From Porites lobata (lineage: Eukaryota; Cnidaria; Anthozoa; Scleractinia; Poritidae), in the NCBI GenBank assembly GCA_942486035.1, contig CALNXK010000037.1, forward strand, positions 2,384,501-2,448,500: DNA of 64,000 bases. The letters run 5' to 3'. Made by a program: the position numbers and the translations under genes. Under the pieces are notes generated by a model that searched no databases, had not been told where the DNA came from, and worked only from the letters and a program-made list of their open reading frames with translations. Shown one piece after another: positions 11,854 to 21,628 of the stretch; position 1 is the first letter of the stretch, and the number at the start of each line of letters is the position of its first letter.

Positions 11854-14800
11854 CAAAACTCAGGGGCACCCAACGTGATTTCCCCCTAAATGCATTGAAA
11901 ACACATTTACGGCTGTCCAGAGTACTTTTGACCGAAAAATGCATTCTAAACAGCGCTTACATAAATTTAGTCAGGAGGGCTAAAAGCGAAGCTAATGATT
12001 TATAGTTTGCTCATACTAAATATAAAATATATCGTGTAATGCTAAGCGGAGAAGGCAACGAGACAGGGCCACCCAACGACTGTTTCCTCAAATGCTTTCA
12101 ATTGAAAACACTTTTGTAGCTATTCATAAAGTACTTTTAGCTCTATAGAAATGCATTCTAAGTGGCGCTATAAAACTTGCATCTCAGTGTTCGGCCATTC
12201 TAGAGGAACTTGAGTCTTTTCCAAATTACGAGGAATTCAGAATTATTTTCCCCAAAAATTTTAGATGCAATTTAACGTATTACGAAGGAGATAATTTTTC
12301 AGATACCTTCTTTCATCACATTTTTGAATCCGAAAATTTTAGGATTCCGTTTTACTCTCTACGAAAAATAGCCTAACCCGGTGAGTGAAATGTGAAAAAT
12401 TAAAAGTTGGATGCCCTTGACCAGAACTGTGAAAAACAACAATAGGTCTAATTGCAGCACACTTTCTTGTACATTTCCTTGCCGTTGATTTGCATGACTG
12501 CAACGTGAAACGTCCAGAAAACGTCCTGGTTTTCACTTTTTATGGAGAAAATGTGGTACATGTTCTTGTTCACTTTTTCCACTGCTGCTCATTTTTTTTA
12601 GCTCCGCTATAAGATTCGTATCTGTTCGGTGCTCCTAGGGCAAATTGGATCTTTTTAAAAATTATAAGGGCTTCAATATTATTTTCCCGATTGATTGACC
12701 TAGAAGCAATAGTACCATCCCTCCCATAGCAAGTGCTGCATTGTTGCGCGAACGCGGTCGCTAAGCTTGAATATTCACGTCGCGTATTATACCTGGTCGT
12801 TTGCGGTCATATCGAAGCGTAAAGGTCAACAGTGGTTGTTGATGAGCGAGCAATTATTGTGCAGTTGCGATGGGTTTTGTGGAGCAAGTGAGCCAGAGGC
12901 AGGAGCACACGTTACCTGCAGATTAGCCGATGGTTATTTGGAGCGGATTCGTCGATTATTCTCGAATTTATAGCGCTTCGTGTGAAGGCGCGTGGAGATG
13001 GTCTGTTTGTTTTGTAGCCAGCCTTTAATTCTTCTATAGTGGATAGTACCTACAATTGCAAAACTCAACAAAATGCCACTTAAACCGGCCAGGAAAGGCA
13101 AGGATACGTTCAGTTAAAGGTATCTTAGCTTTATTTTGTTATATTTTAATTTTTGGACTATTTTAGTTCATTGGAGTTTCGACGACTCAACGCATTAATT
13201 TGTCCATGTGAATATTAATATATTCATTCAGTGACACATACTACGTCTGGGCCGCCTGTGCTCCTAATGGAGACGGGATCGCCATTTTACGTGGTCATCC
13301 GAGCCATAAAAGACCAAGGTGTCGCCGCTTGCAGTGCAAAGGAAGTACCTTCATTTCTCAGTCATTTCAAGACCCTGAGTAATGGTCCGGCCCCGGGAAT
13401 CGAACCCGCGACCTCCCGCTCTGCAGTCAAACGCTCTGCCGACTGAGCTAATCCTGTCACGGTCAAACTAGTGCTTGTTATACGGCGGGCATCCCAAATG
13501 GCAGTATTCAACTAAGCACTTGGACGAGAAACGTGCACGTCGTGAGCGACTATTAGGAGGTGAAAACCATTGATCCCAAACCTGAGATTACTAAACCCCA
13601 TAGAGTGATCATCGAAGGGAACAAAAACCCAGTCTCGAAAAAAAAAAAACATAAAATCAGACACTGATTCCTAGCCTATTAGAGGGTTGGGCCGTGACCT
13701 TGGAACCCCATCCTCGTGAAACAGGAAACAGTAATGTTCCGAAAGCATTTTCAAGAAAGAATATCACGGAATTGTGTACCTGCTGACGCGTCACAAAGAA
13801 CAATGATCAGATGAGAATGACGATGAAGAGATCTTTTTCAGGTAACACAAAACGTCACATTTTTTATGATAAGCAAATGGAATCAACTTCAAAAGAAAGT
13901 TTGGAATTGCGTTTATAGTAGACTACGAGTAGTCCCCATTTTTCCTCAGGGATAGTAGAGCGAGCGAAACCCTTTTCTCGCGTGGGGTGATTTTCACGCG
14001 CGCTCGCGTTTCGCTCGCTATACTAGGGACTTTCAAGATCCAACGACGCGACGGCAGTGAGAACGTCGCTTAAAAAGTGAATTTGCGTTCTTTCAGTCTA
14101 TATCGCAATTATTCCTACCGACTTACGTTCTTTCAGTCCCTATATCCCTGGTTGTTCAAAAGATGGATTATTCGTCGGATACCCACCGGATAAATTATAG
14201 CGCAATTGTTTCCAAATGTATCCGCTGGATAGTGATTTATCTGGTGGAACCCGTTTGAACAACTGGGGCCTGAATTCCACTGGATAACGCAGGCACCATA
14301 TCCAAGTATCAATAAACAAAAATAAAATTTCGACGTTCCAAGTACAGTAAGAAAAATAAAATTTCGACGTTGCTTGTTTACGTCCTCCGTAAAACGCGAA
14401 ATTAGGTATTTCCACGTCGTAGTCGAGCAAAAACGGGCAGAGAAATGTACAAAAACTCCATGGTGCACGTGCAAAGTTGTTGTTTTGCTAATTAAACCTA
14501 TTGTCTTTTTGTCGTTCTCTTTACCGTCCGCGTCGTTGGATCTTAAAGTCCTTACTATCCCTGAGGAAAAATGGGGACTACTCGTAGTCTACGTTTATAG
14601 CTTTTATGAATGGCATTAATAGAAATGAACAGCAATTGAACAAGTCAGTGGCCAACCTGTTCATGTTAGGCGTATTTTGCAGAACGCCGAACGACCGCTC
14701 TGAGTTTAGTGATTGGGGTTAGGAAACTGAGTGAATCAGGTTCCATTTAGGGTCGTTATACTGGGAAAACTGACTTGAAACTTGATTCACTCAGTTTCCT

Positions 14801-17800
14801 AACCCTAATCTCCAAATTTCAGAGTCATTCGGTGTTCTGCAAAATACCCCTTCCGACCTTTTCAAGTTCTTTTAATCACTGTCTTAGATGTAACTGGTAA
14901 GGACTTAATTAGTGCCTTGTCAGCTTTAGTCTCATTGCGGGTGATCGACAAGCAATTTACGTAGGAAGGATATTCAACTATAACGTAAGCATAAAGGGCC
15001 GAGTTCATCAAAGCTGGTTCGAAATCTGAATTCTGAATTGAAAGCTTAAAAAGCAAATTTAGTTTAATTCTTTTTGTCTACAACATGGTGATTGGATGAT
15101 CTTAAAAGAATAAAAGGAAATATGCCAGAAAATGCTTTCGAATAAAAATTTAACCTCGGATTAGCGCTAATAGACCTATTCGGCTAACTCAATGTTGTAC
15201 CCAATTCAAACCCTTTGGGAATAAAACTTTTTGTTTCAGGAATTTCCATACATTTAAATGAGAATGCCACATTATGATGCAAATGCAATACACAATGAAT
15301 CTTAACCCCAGGAGATTTGAATTGGGTACAACATTGAGTTAGCCGAATAGGTCTATCTGCATCATTCTCTGCAAGAGAGTTACCCTTCGTAGCGGCGAGT
15401 TTGTTGAGTGCGAGTTGGCCCCTGGGCGAATTAACCGTTAAGTGCATTACGTACCTATAGGAATTTCAAGTTTGCAGTCTGGTGTTTTGTCATATCCTCG
15501 ACTTCTCATGTCATCCTCACCTTCAAAAAACATAATCTTTAAAATCACATTGTAATAAAGTGGAATTAAACTTGCCAGGAACGAAAAAAAATAATCACCT
15601 ACTTTCCATTCTTACCGAGAAATGGTATGCCCCGGTTTTGTAGTTTTTCGCGTAGAATCAGTTCATACTCGTACCCAACGGAGCTGAAACACCACTTGTC
15701 AAGGAAACGTGCCACCATGAATATCATTGTTGTTTCTTAAGCCCTTAGGGACGGACCATTAGAAAGTACAAAAAAATATTCGTGCAAGGGAAACTTAAAT
15801 GGACAAAAATTCATGCACGCCAATTAATCCTAAAAAATACTCACGCTATGGCCTAAAAAAAAATTCGTACAAGGAGTTTGATAACGAAAAAAAATTCCTG
15901 CGGCTCGAAAATTCCCCTTCCCCCCATGACTTTTCTAATGGTCTGTCCCTTAGTCCGAGCACATTCGAATCCTTCAGTGGTGGGGGAAGGTGTAAAACGT
16001 AACTGACGAAAGCAGGAAAAGACTGCTTAAAGGAGCTGTGTAGCGAATTTCATCAAACGTCGAACCGTAGAAACTGCTACCAAGTTGAATGAAACATAAA
16101 AATGATCGCACAAATTAACAGAATGTTGATAACACAACAAATACAAAAGTAGGCCTAGATGGACAAACTTGAAGAAGATTAAAACGGATTGAAAATGTGG
16201 GTTTTGAAACTTCAAAATGTTCATTTTTGTTGTTTGTAACATTTGATGTAATGCTTTGGAGGTATATTTGTTGGACAAGAAGCTCTCGGAGTCGTCGTTT
16301 AAAAGTAATTTCGGGCGCGGATCCACACCGGTTTCCACCGTTTTACGGAAATCGGTCACATTTTTCATAAAAAATATATTTTTAATAATAAAAAAGACTT
16401 TCCAAGTTGAAAATTGGCCAATATCCTGTCTGAATGACTCGGAAACCCAGGAAAGGGGACTTAAGGAGAAAAACCCCAAAAATTTCCTGGGTGAGCCCGC
16501 CCCCGGACGCCGCTAGGAGGCGCTCGTTTAGGAAATCAGTCAGTATTTATCCTAGATCCGCGCCTGAATTTGTTCGTTAACGTTAAATGCCAGGCATAGC
16601 GCGTAAGGAAGAGTAATTGGCAATCTTAATAAAATGAACTAGACAGCAGTCGTGACGGTTACCGGTCATTTCGCACCTGTTTATTAAGCCCCTTTTCTAG
16701 AACGAGGAATATTATATTTGAAGCGAAGTTGTTTTGCTTTCTGGCTTATAGAACGAGGAGTATTACATTTGAAGGGCGCTAAATGACTCGAAATAGGGGG
16801 TTAAGTAACCGGGGCGAAATGACCGGTTACCGCCGTGACACTGCAGCCCCTTTAAAAAGCCTTGATTTTTTTCTCCTCGACTCGAACAAGATCCGTAATA
16901 AATAAAATAAATCTCCACCGTTTAGAAATCTCAATCGCATTTCTGGCCTCTTCTGTAGTTCAATTCTTTTAAACTAAAAAAGGATACCGTTTTATGTTGT
17001 CCACTAATGGTCCATAATTTGGATCATTGAGTATACACTGAGAAAAGAAAACGACACCTTCAGAATAACGCTAAGTACAACATAATCAAATCTCAACACT
17101 GACTCCAACCTTGCCAGCCCAAAGTAAATGCTAAAGAAAACCACGAACTCGTCTACCCCTTAGGGTCTATCATTCCTAACATGGGTCAAAGTAAGCTGGG
17201 CTCTCATTTTCCTTTTAGATTTGTTTAATATCCCGCGAATTTGGCTATGTTCGTAAACCTCCAAACAGTTCAAGAGTACGAAATGATGAATATGTTTAAG
17301 TTAATTTTTTTATCTCTGGTAATTTTTATTTTTCTTTTGTTTCAACTTCATCAGCATACATTTTCATACCGCAAAAACAAAAGAAAAACAAAAATTACCT
17401 GAGATAAAAAATTAACTACAACAAATATATGAATTTCACTTATTGGAACTGCGGAATGAAGAAGTAAATGCAAGCAAAACATCGCAATTAAAAGGATGCA
17501 ACTTTGCCAAAAGAAAGCCCCAAAAAATTAAACTCTCACTTATTGCCCTTGTCCATATTTCCTCTCACTCAACATATTGCTCTTCTCATCTACATTTGAA
17601 GGAAATCCTTAAATGCCCTGAATGCCTCAGAAATTTTTAGGCACAAGAGATGTATCTATTTAATATCCAGTAAATTGAACACGATGAGAGGCAACACACT
17701 GAGCCCTCCAGTGTGATGATGTGACCCTTGGCTGATAAAAACTAACATCACCACCCTTTGCTTGGCCTATTCCAGTAACACTGCTGGTATGACCCTTAAA

Positions 17801-20800
17801 GCTGGTTGAGCGGGAGGTGAGCTATCTTGCTGTCATGTACATGTACCAGCCTTCTCGTTGAGCACTCCAAAAAAACACCTGTTGCAGAATAACTATTATA
17901 AATAGGTAATTCTATTCTTTTCATCATGTTTTTGCTATAAGCAGTACTATATTGCTTATAGCAAAAACATGATAGTATAGGGCCCATTTGACCATCTTTT
18001 CACATGGTTACAAATAAGATACTATTTGACGTGGGAAACTGCCATAAAATTTGAATCTTTGCCTATTTGTCTAATTAGTAGCAGAATCTTAAAACTATAA
18101 TACTACCTGGTGCACTTCATTGGCAAGAGTTTTATCCTCTATGAGGGTGAGGGGCTCTTTCATCATCTGACTGACAACAGCTCTTGGAGCTGTAATAAGA
18201 GATCAAAAATCCAGAAACATTATCTTGAAGAGAAGTTGAGGCATGTTGGATGAAGGTATTAACAAGCCTCAGGGTACATGTATCAAGGTGGCCGGAGTTT
18301 AATCATCAAACAACTGGGAGAATTTCTCCTTCTGAAAAAATAATTTTTTATCGGCAGGTAACAGTACTGTCTATAGACCTGGCCCCGGTGGATAAGACAA
18401 GTATTACTTAGGAGGGATTACTGTCCACTGGATAGACATTTATCCACTATAAAGTTAACATTATCCATTTCATCTACTTGTACAATAATAAAATATGAAA
18501 AAAGTCTCTAAAAAGAAATGAGCATAAGTCGAGAGAATCTTGTATGCAAAAGCTGCAAATTGGAATCTACCAATACTAGTTGCCTAATAGATGTTCATAC
18601 TACCAAACAAATAAACATCATTTTTCAATAAATAAATTGAGACCTGTGCACCTATAGAACACATGATCCATCCTAACACCCTCATTGTTTCCCACAACTG
18701 CATCTGCAAAATAGGCCATTTCAGAGTTACCAGAAGCCTCTGTTTCGAAGCTAGGCTAAGTGCGAAAAGTCACTGATGTGAAAATGATTTGTTATTCTCA
18801 TTCAGATGTAACTCAATTATCATAACAAAGGTTTTGCACTTAGCCTCGTTTTGAAAGTAAGGGTTATTGTCCAGAACTCAGAAATGGCCTATTAAATCTA
18901 GACATTATAGACTCACGGTTCTCTCCATCAAAACAAGTGTGGGAAAGATGTCTCTCTAACACAATTCTTGCCAGCAGTGAGTGTGACAAATCCACTTCTT
19001 CAGCAATCCTCAACAAAACTGGCTCTGTGGACTCTTGAGCAACTCCTGCCAAATATCTACAGGTAAACACAATTGAAAAAAAGGTTAATTTAACAGATAA
19101 ATGATAAGCAATGAAAAACAACCATCTGACATATAAGCTGAATTACCTTTGATAGTAATTTTCCATTACTTCTAACTTGTGGTGCTTGTGATGGTTCTTA
19201 CGCATTTTTTTCTGCCAAAGTAACATAGTCATAGAGTTTATATTAAGATGGCATGACTGAACTATTTAGGGACAGATATGTCCCAATAATACATGTGTAG
19301 GGTGCTTGTCTCCAGTCGAGGCTTAAAGATAGAAGTATATGTATTTCACAGAGTAATTACCACAGACAATAGGCCTATAACAGGGTACAATGGAAGCTCT
19401 TGTAAGCGGACACCCTTAGAATGTGAAAAAGGTGTCCATCTCTGGTAAGTGGTATAAAAGTTCAATTTGAACCACTTTAATATAGCAAGTGACCATTCAT
19501 CTATATTATATAATTACCTGATAATCCTGTGAGTAAATACTGACAAGAGTATTGTATGTAACTCTGGGGAAGAAAATAAAGTGAAACTGAACTACACTTA
19601 ATATGCAACAGAAAAACCTTGATTCAGTCAACATAAGAGTTCTACCCAGTCCTCAAATGTTCCGGCACAAAATTTTAAATCTCAGTTAAAAGGAGTAACA
19701 AACTGTATTAGGGTTTTCACTAAGACTTTTAGTAGCAGGAGAAAGGTGTAACTTTACAGGAGAAGATTGTGAAAGAGGCTCAATGCCTGAATTGAAAAAA
19801 AATGTGATTTGCAGCATTCTGGGCAGTAAACTGAGTCCAAAAGGGTGTATTTTTCATTAAAGATTAGAAAATTTCACTTTCATTCAAGCCACACAATCAA
19901 CTTCTACGAGTACTGAACAGATGACAATAATTAAATTACATACATTTACACATACACAAATTGCCTAAGGCCCAATGGATGAGAGTCCTCACAAGACCAC
20001 AAGAAGGGGATAGGAAAATGTTTTCAAAGGGTCCTTATGAAAAGGCAAGGTGGTAGGAATCTGCCTCATCCATAGGGCAATCAGAATGAAAATAGAGAGA
20101 ATAAAGTGTTAATGATTTGATGAGTTAATGAGCGGAGTAAAAAAAATCAAATCTCCAGCATTTATTGCCAGTAACTGCTTTGATAAATATACAGTACTTT
20201 TAGTGACAAACTTAGGACCCCTTCACATGAGCCCAGTTGACTGGGCCGGCCCGGGTTCACCTTACCTCTAAATCATAAACCTTAAAAAATTTTCAATGTG
20301 TTCATATGAGAGGATCGGCTGGCTTGGTTCCTGAGATTTCGGTTTTTCCAAACAGGATCTCAGTAAGTGAGCTGGAAATTTTGTCATATTAAGACTTCAA
20401 CCCAGATAGCAAGGTGAATTCTGGCAGCGCGGATGGCATCATCTTGCATTGAATGCTGTATTTTCCCCATCATAAGCATCCCATTTAACTGCATTGACGC
20501 AGCTTTAAGAGTTGCCAAAGCTATGATTGGTGCAAAAGTTATATTTTTCCCACATTTGCTTTGCTTTTCGAATTTTGCATCAGAATTCGTCCCCAGGATC
20601 TGTGACCTTTCCTCAACTCGGAAACCGGGCTGAAATTTATGAACCCAAGGCGAAACTGGTCCAGGTAACAGGGCTCATATGGAAAGGCCCTTAAACCTCA
20701 ATAAATACTAACCACTTTGAGTCAGTGGTTAACTCTCATCATTGTAGCGAGAGCTTAATCCAAAACGCTATTATCAGTATTTAACCCTAATTTCTACCGT

Positions 20801-21464
20801 CAAAACTATTTGCAGCTATTTTCAGTGCTTAACCCACAGGTGGCCCAAGCGTAATATGAGAGTTTGTATGGGAAAAATAGAGTTTCAAACTTTGATGAAA
20901 TAAATGAAGTAAAAGCGATAAAAGTTATCAATAATTACACTGTCAGGTCAGATGATGTAAAAGTACTCAAATCGCGCTGAAACGTCGAAAAAACAAAGAC
21001 AACGACTCCAAGTAACAATATTTACACTTGATTGATACCTTCATTTATTTTATCTAAGTTTCAAACTCTATTTTTCCCATACAAACTCTCGTATTACGCT
21101 TGGGCCACCTGTGCTTAACCCAGACCAGCTGATCGTGAATCATGACTTGACTCATTTGAGTGATTGGACTTGTAAAGCAAGCTTTCTCAATTCATGAAAC
21201 TGCTCCGGGCTGCTTTTTTATATAAGATTATACAAAAATAAAAGAAAATCATGAGCGCCGGCAACTTTTTTTTTCAGCAATTTTCAGACGCGATATTAAG
21301 CTTTACTCGTCCATCACCTTTGAGCTTTTTACAAGTCTTTGGAGGAGAACTCGCGTTACAGAGGGCACTTACCCAGGAAACTGCAAGGCTATCGTCTTTA
21401 AACAATCTCTTGAGCCATAGGTATGCATCAGGGTCAATATCTGGTTATAAATTTCGAGCTTCAT
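8557..21464 (-). CDS. CDIN1: CDAN1-interacting nuclease 1 (C15orf41), ten exons, complete
   Basis: Exons in transcription order: 21464-21373, 19563-19518, 19211-19147, 19056-18917, 18189-18107, 17037-16988, 15683-15616, 15520-15455, 9915-9810, 8692-8557. All junctions are GT-AG and all phases agree. The total is 852 nt and 283 aa; human CDIN1 is about 281 aa. The product aligns end to end with the vertebrate protein, including YQRYLAGV, LLARIVLERHL, NDPNYGPLVDNIKR, GYDKTPD and WIESKASFGD. The N-terminal half is helical and carries a His/Lys-rich patch (KNHHKHHK, residues 51-58). The C-terminal half is a PD-(D/E)XK nuclease fold; Asp196, Glu214 and Lys216 are the likely catalytic set and all are present. 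In vertebrates the protein binds codanin-1 and is mutated in congenital dyserythropoietic anaemia type I. The start at 21464 is the only upstream ATG in frame and matches the family N-terminus. Confidence 0.93.
9411..9625. mobile_element. MITE in the CDIN1 intron
   Basis: The left end AGGGCGCTATCC and TCAGAACTGGCCGGCCAGAC match the reverse complement of the right end (GGTCCGGCCGCCCAGTTCTG, then GAAAGCGCCAT) with few mismatches. It is about 215 bp long and noncoding. It lies in the CDIN1 intron between exons 9 and 10. Confidence 0.65.
10495..13260. mobile_element. Fold-back transposon, about 590-bp inverted arms, 7-bp target duplication
   Basis: The left arm (10495 to about 11083) and right arm (about 12690 to 13260) are inverted copies with only scattered mismatches. 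The termini are CACAGGCGGCCCAGACGTAG and its complement. The element is flanked by perfect CTCCTAA duplications at 10488-10494 and 13261-13267. The 1.6 kb centre has no transposase; it holds two (TTA)n tracts and two diverged copies of a roughly 100-bp unit starting CACCCAACG near 11868 and 12070. Open frames in the arms mirror each other and are not genes. The termini match the 279-bp element at 20835, so this is a family. The superfamily is not assigned. Confidence 0.85.
11547..11852. repeat. (TTA)n tracts with LINE-type 3' tails
   Basis: Two trinucleotide tracts (about 11547-11600 and 11778-11852) each adjoin A/T-rich sequence such as GTAAATAGGATTTTAATAG. This looks like the 3' end of a LINE that ends in TTA repeats, inserted inside the fold-back element. 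Tract length is probably polymorphic. Confidence 0.6.
13268..13458 (-). mobile_element. tRNA-derived SINE
   Basis: On the minus strand the head reads TTAGCTCAGTCGGCAGAGCG (A box) and then GGGTTCGATTCCCGGGG (B box), with a GCA-type anticodon-loop remnant. The acceptor and anticodon stems do not pair, so this is not a working tRNA gene. A roughly 120-bp body follows and ends in CCCGTCTCC, next to the fold-back element's target duplication. Confidence 0.75.
13918..14592. mobile_element. 675-bp TIR element with 7-bp GTTTATA duplication
   Basis: The termini GTAGACTACGAGTAGTCCCC and CATTTTTCCTCAGGGATAGTA are answered by their exact complement at the right end. GTTTATA lies on both sides (13911-13917 and 14593-14599). 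The left arm is interrupted by a CG-rich hairpin (AGCGAGCGAAACCC against GCGTTTCGCTCGCT), after which the inverted repeat resumes with CAAGATCCAACGACG. A near-complete GGATA-type MITE (14148-14271) is nested in the middle. Apparent ORFs here are by-products of the repeats. Confidence 0.8.
14148..14271. mobile_element. GGATA-type MITE, near-complete copy
   Basis: Both ends are present: CCTGGTTGTTCAAAAGATGG on the left and GTTTGAACAACTGGGGCC on the right. Inside, GGATA motifs are spaced as in CACCGGATAAATTA and CCGCTGGATAGTG. It is nested in the 675-bp element. Confidence 0.7.
14669..14849. mobile_element. Hairpin MITE
   Basis: The left arm runs from GGCGTATTTTGCAGAACGCC to GGTTAGGAAACTGAGTGAATC. 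The right arm is its complement and ends GTTCTGCAAAATACCCC. The arms are about 75 bp long. Confidence 0.65.
15171..15355. mobile_element. MITE with perfect 40-bp TIRs and TA duplication
   Basis: Positions 15171-15210 (starting TAGACCTATTCGGCTAACTC) and 15316-15355 are perfect inverted copies. The outermost TA is consistent with the TA duplication of Tc1/mariner-like elements. The perfect arms suggest a recent insertion. It lies in the CDIN1 intron about 100 bp downstream (in gene direction) of exon 8. Confidence 0.8.
15744..15953. mobile_element. MITE with TAGGG(A/G)C..ACCATT ends
   Basis: The left end CTTAGGGACGGACCATTAG matches the reverse complement of the right end (ACTTTTCTAATGGTCTGTCC, then CTTAG). 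The ends resemble those of the element at 59531. It lies in the CDIN1 intron between exons 6 and 7. Confidence 0.6.
16644..16850. mobile_element. MITE, ends with GACGGTTACCGGTCATTTCG
   Basis: GACGGTTACCGGTCATTTCG on the left is matched by CGAAATGACCGGTTACCG on the right. The centre carries two tandem copies of GAACGAGGA(A/G)TATTA. It lies in a CDIN1 intron. Confidence 0.65.
17300..17415. repeat. Hairpin repeat, about 40-bp arms
   Basis: The arms start TTAATTTTTTTATCTCTGGT and end ACCTGAGATAAAAAATTAAC, around a 36-nt centre. It lies in the CDIN1 intron between exons 5 and 6. Confidence 0.6.
17924..17972. repeat. Perfect 20-bp hairpin with 9-nt loop
   Basis: The arms TCATGTTTTTGCTATAAGCA and TGCTTATAGCAAAAACATGA pair perfectly around GTACTATAT. 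It lies in a CDIN1 intron. It may be a small MITE remnant or a small-RNA hairpin; sequence alone cannot decide. Confidence 0.6.
18711..18893. mobile_element. MITE, ends with ATAGGCCATTTC
   Basis: The left end ATAGGCCATTTCAGAGTTAC is answered by AACTCAGAAATGGCCTAT. The inner halves AAGCTAGGCTAAGTGCGAAA and TTTTGCACTTAGCCTCGTTT are also inverted copies. It lies between CDIN1 exons 4 and 5. Confidence 0.65.
20214..20693. mobile_element. TIR element upstream of CDIN1 exon 2
   Basis: The left end reads CCCCTTCACATGAGCCC and the right end GGGCTCATATGGAAAGGCCC, an imperfect inverted match that continues into CTGGGCC against GGTCCAG. The open frame at 20433-20633 lies inside it and is not treated as a gene. 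Confidence 0.5.
20835..21113. mobile_element. 279-bp MITE of the CACAGG family, 7-bp target duplication
   Basis: The TIRs are about 56 bp with two mismatches and start CACAGGTGGCCCAAGCGTAA. The flanks are CTTAACC at 20828-20834 and 21114-21120. The end sequence and 7-bp duplication match the 2.8 kb fold-back element at 10495. Confidence 0.8.
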
Positions 21465-21628
21465 GACTCAAAAACCCCAAGAGATTAGTCTTCTTCGGAC
21501 TGCTGTTGTTTTCACTTCAATTTCGCGCCGAGGTGCTTGGTAACCACCCAGTTCCCCCACATACTGTGGCCGCCAAAGTCGGGACAGTATATCAAGATTT
21601 ACATGACATACTAATCCGTTTCTGCAAG
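21465..21628. promoter_or_regulatory. Divergent promoter between CDIN1 and the SRD5A gene
   Basis: Only 164 bp separate the two start codons, so both transcription starts should lie here or overlap. TTTCGCGCC at about 21522-21530 fits an E2F-type site; CCAAAGTCGGG and CCACCCAGTTCCCCC are GC-richer than the surroundings. No TATA box is evident. An in-frame ATG at 21506 would give the reductase 41 extra residues, but the family supports the start at 21629. Confidence 0.55.

Noticed and set aside
12767..12973. Open frame encoding MNIHVAYYTWSFAV, duplicated at 10782-11066
   Set aside because: The two copies are the inverted arms of the fold-back element; the frame is a by-product and encodes no known transposase.
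13388..13458. Functional tRNA gene (minus strand, GCA-like anticodon)
   Set aside because: The acceptor and anticodon stems do not pair and a SINE body follows, so it is called a tRNA-derived SINE.
16027..16479. 150-codon open frame on the minus strand
   Set aside because: No family resemblance; composition is that of translated AT-rich intron. It lies between CDIN1 exons with no fitting splice sites.
18653..18703. Possible extra CDIN1 exon (minus strand, reading VVGNNEGVRMDHVFY) with plausible AG and GT borders
   Set aside because: Exon 4 joins directly to 18189-18107 in phase and matches the family across the junction (ENPPRAVVSQMM); the stretch abuts a MITE and has no counterpart in CDIN1.
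20433..20633. Plus-strand frame MASSCIECCIFPII as a small gene
   Set aside because: It lies wholly between the inverted ends of a TIR element and has no recognisable domain.
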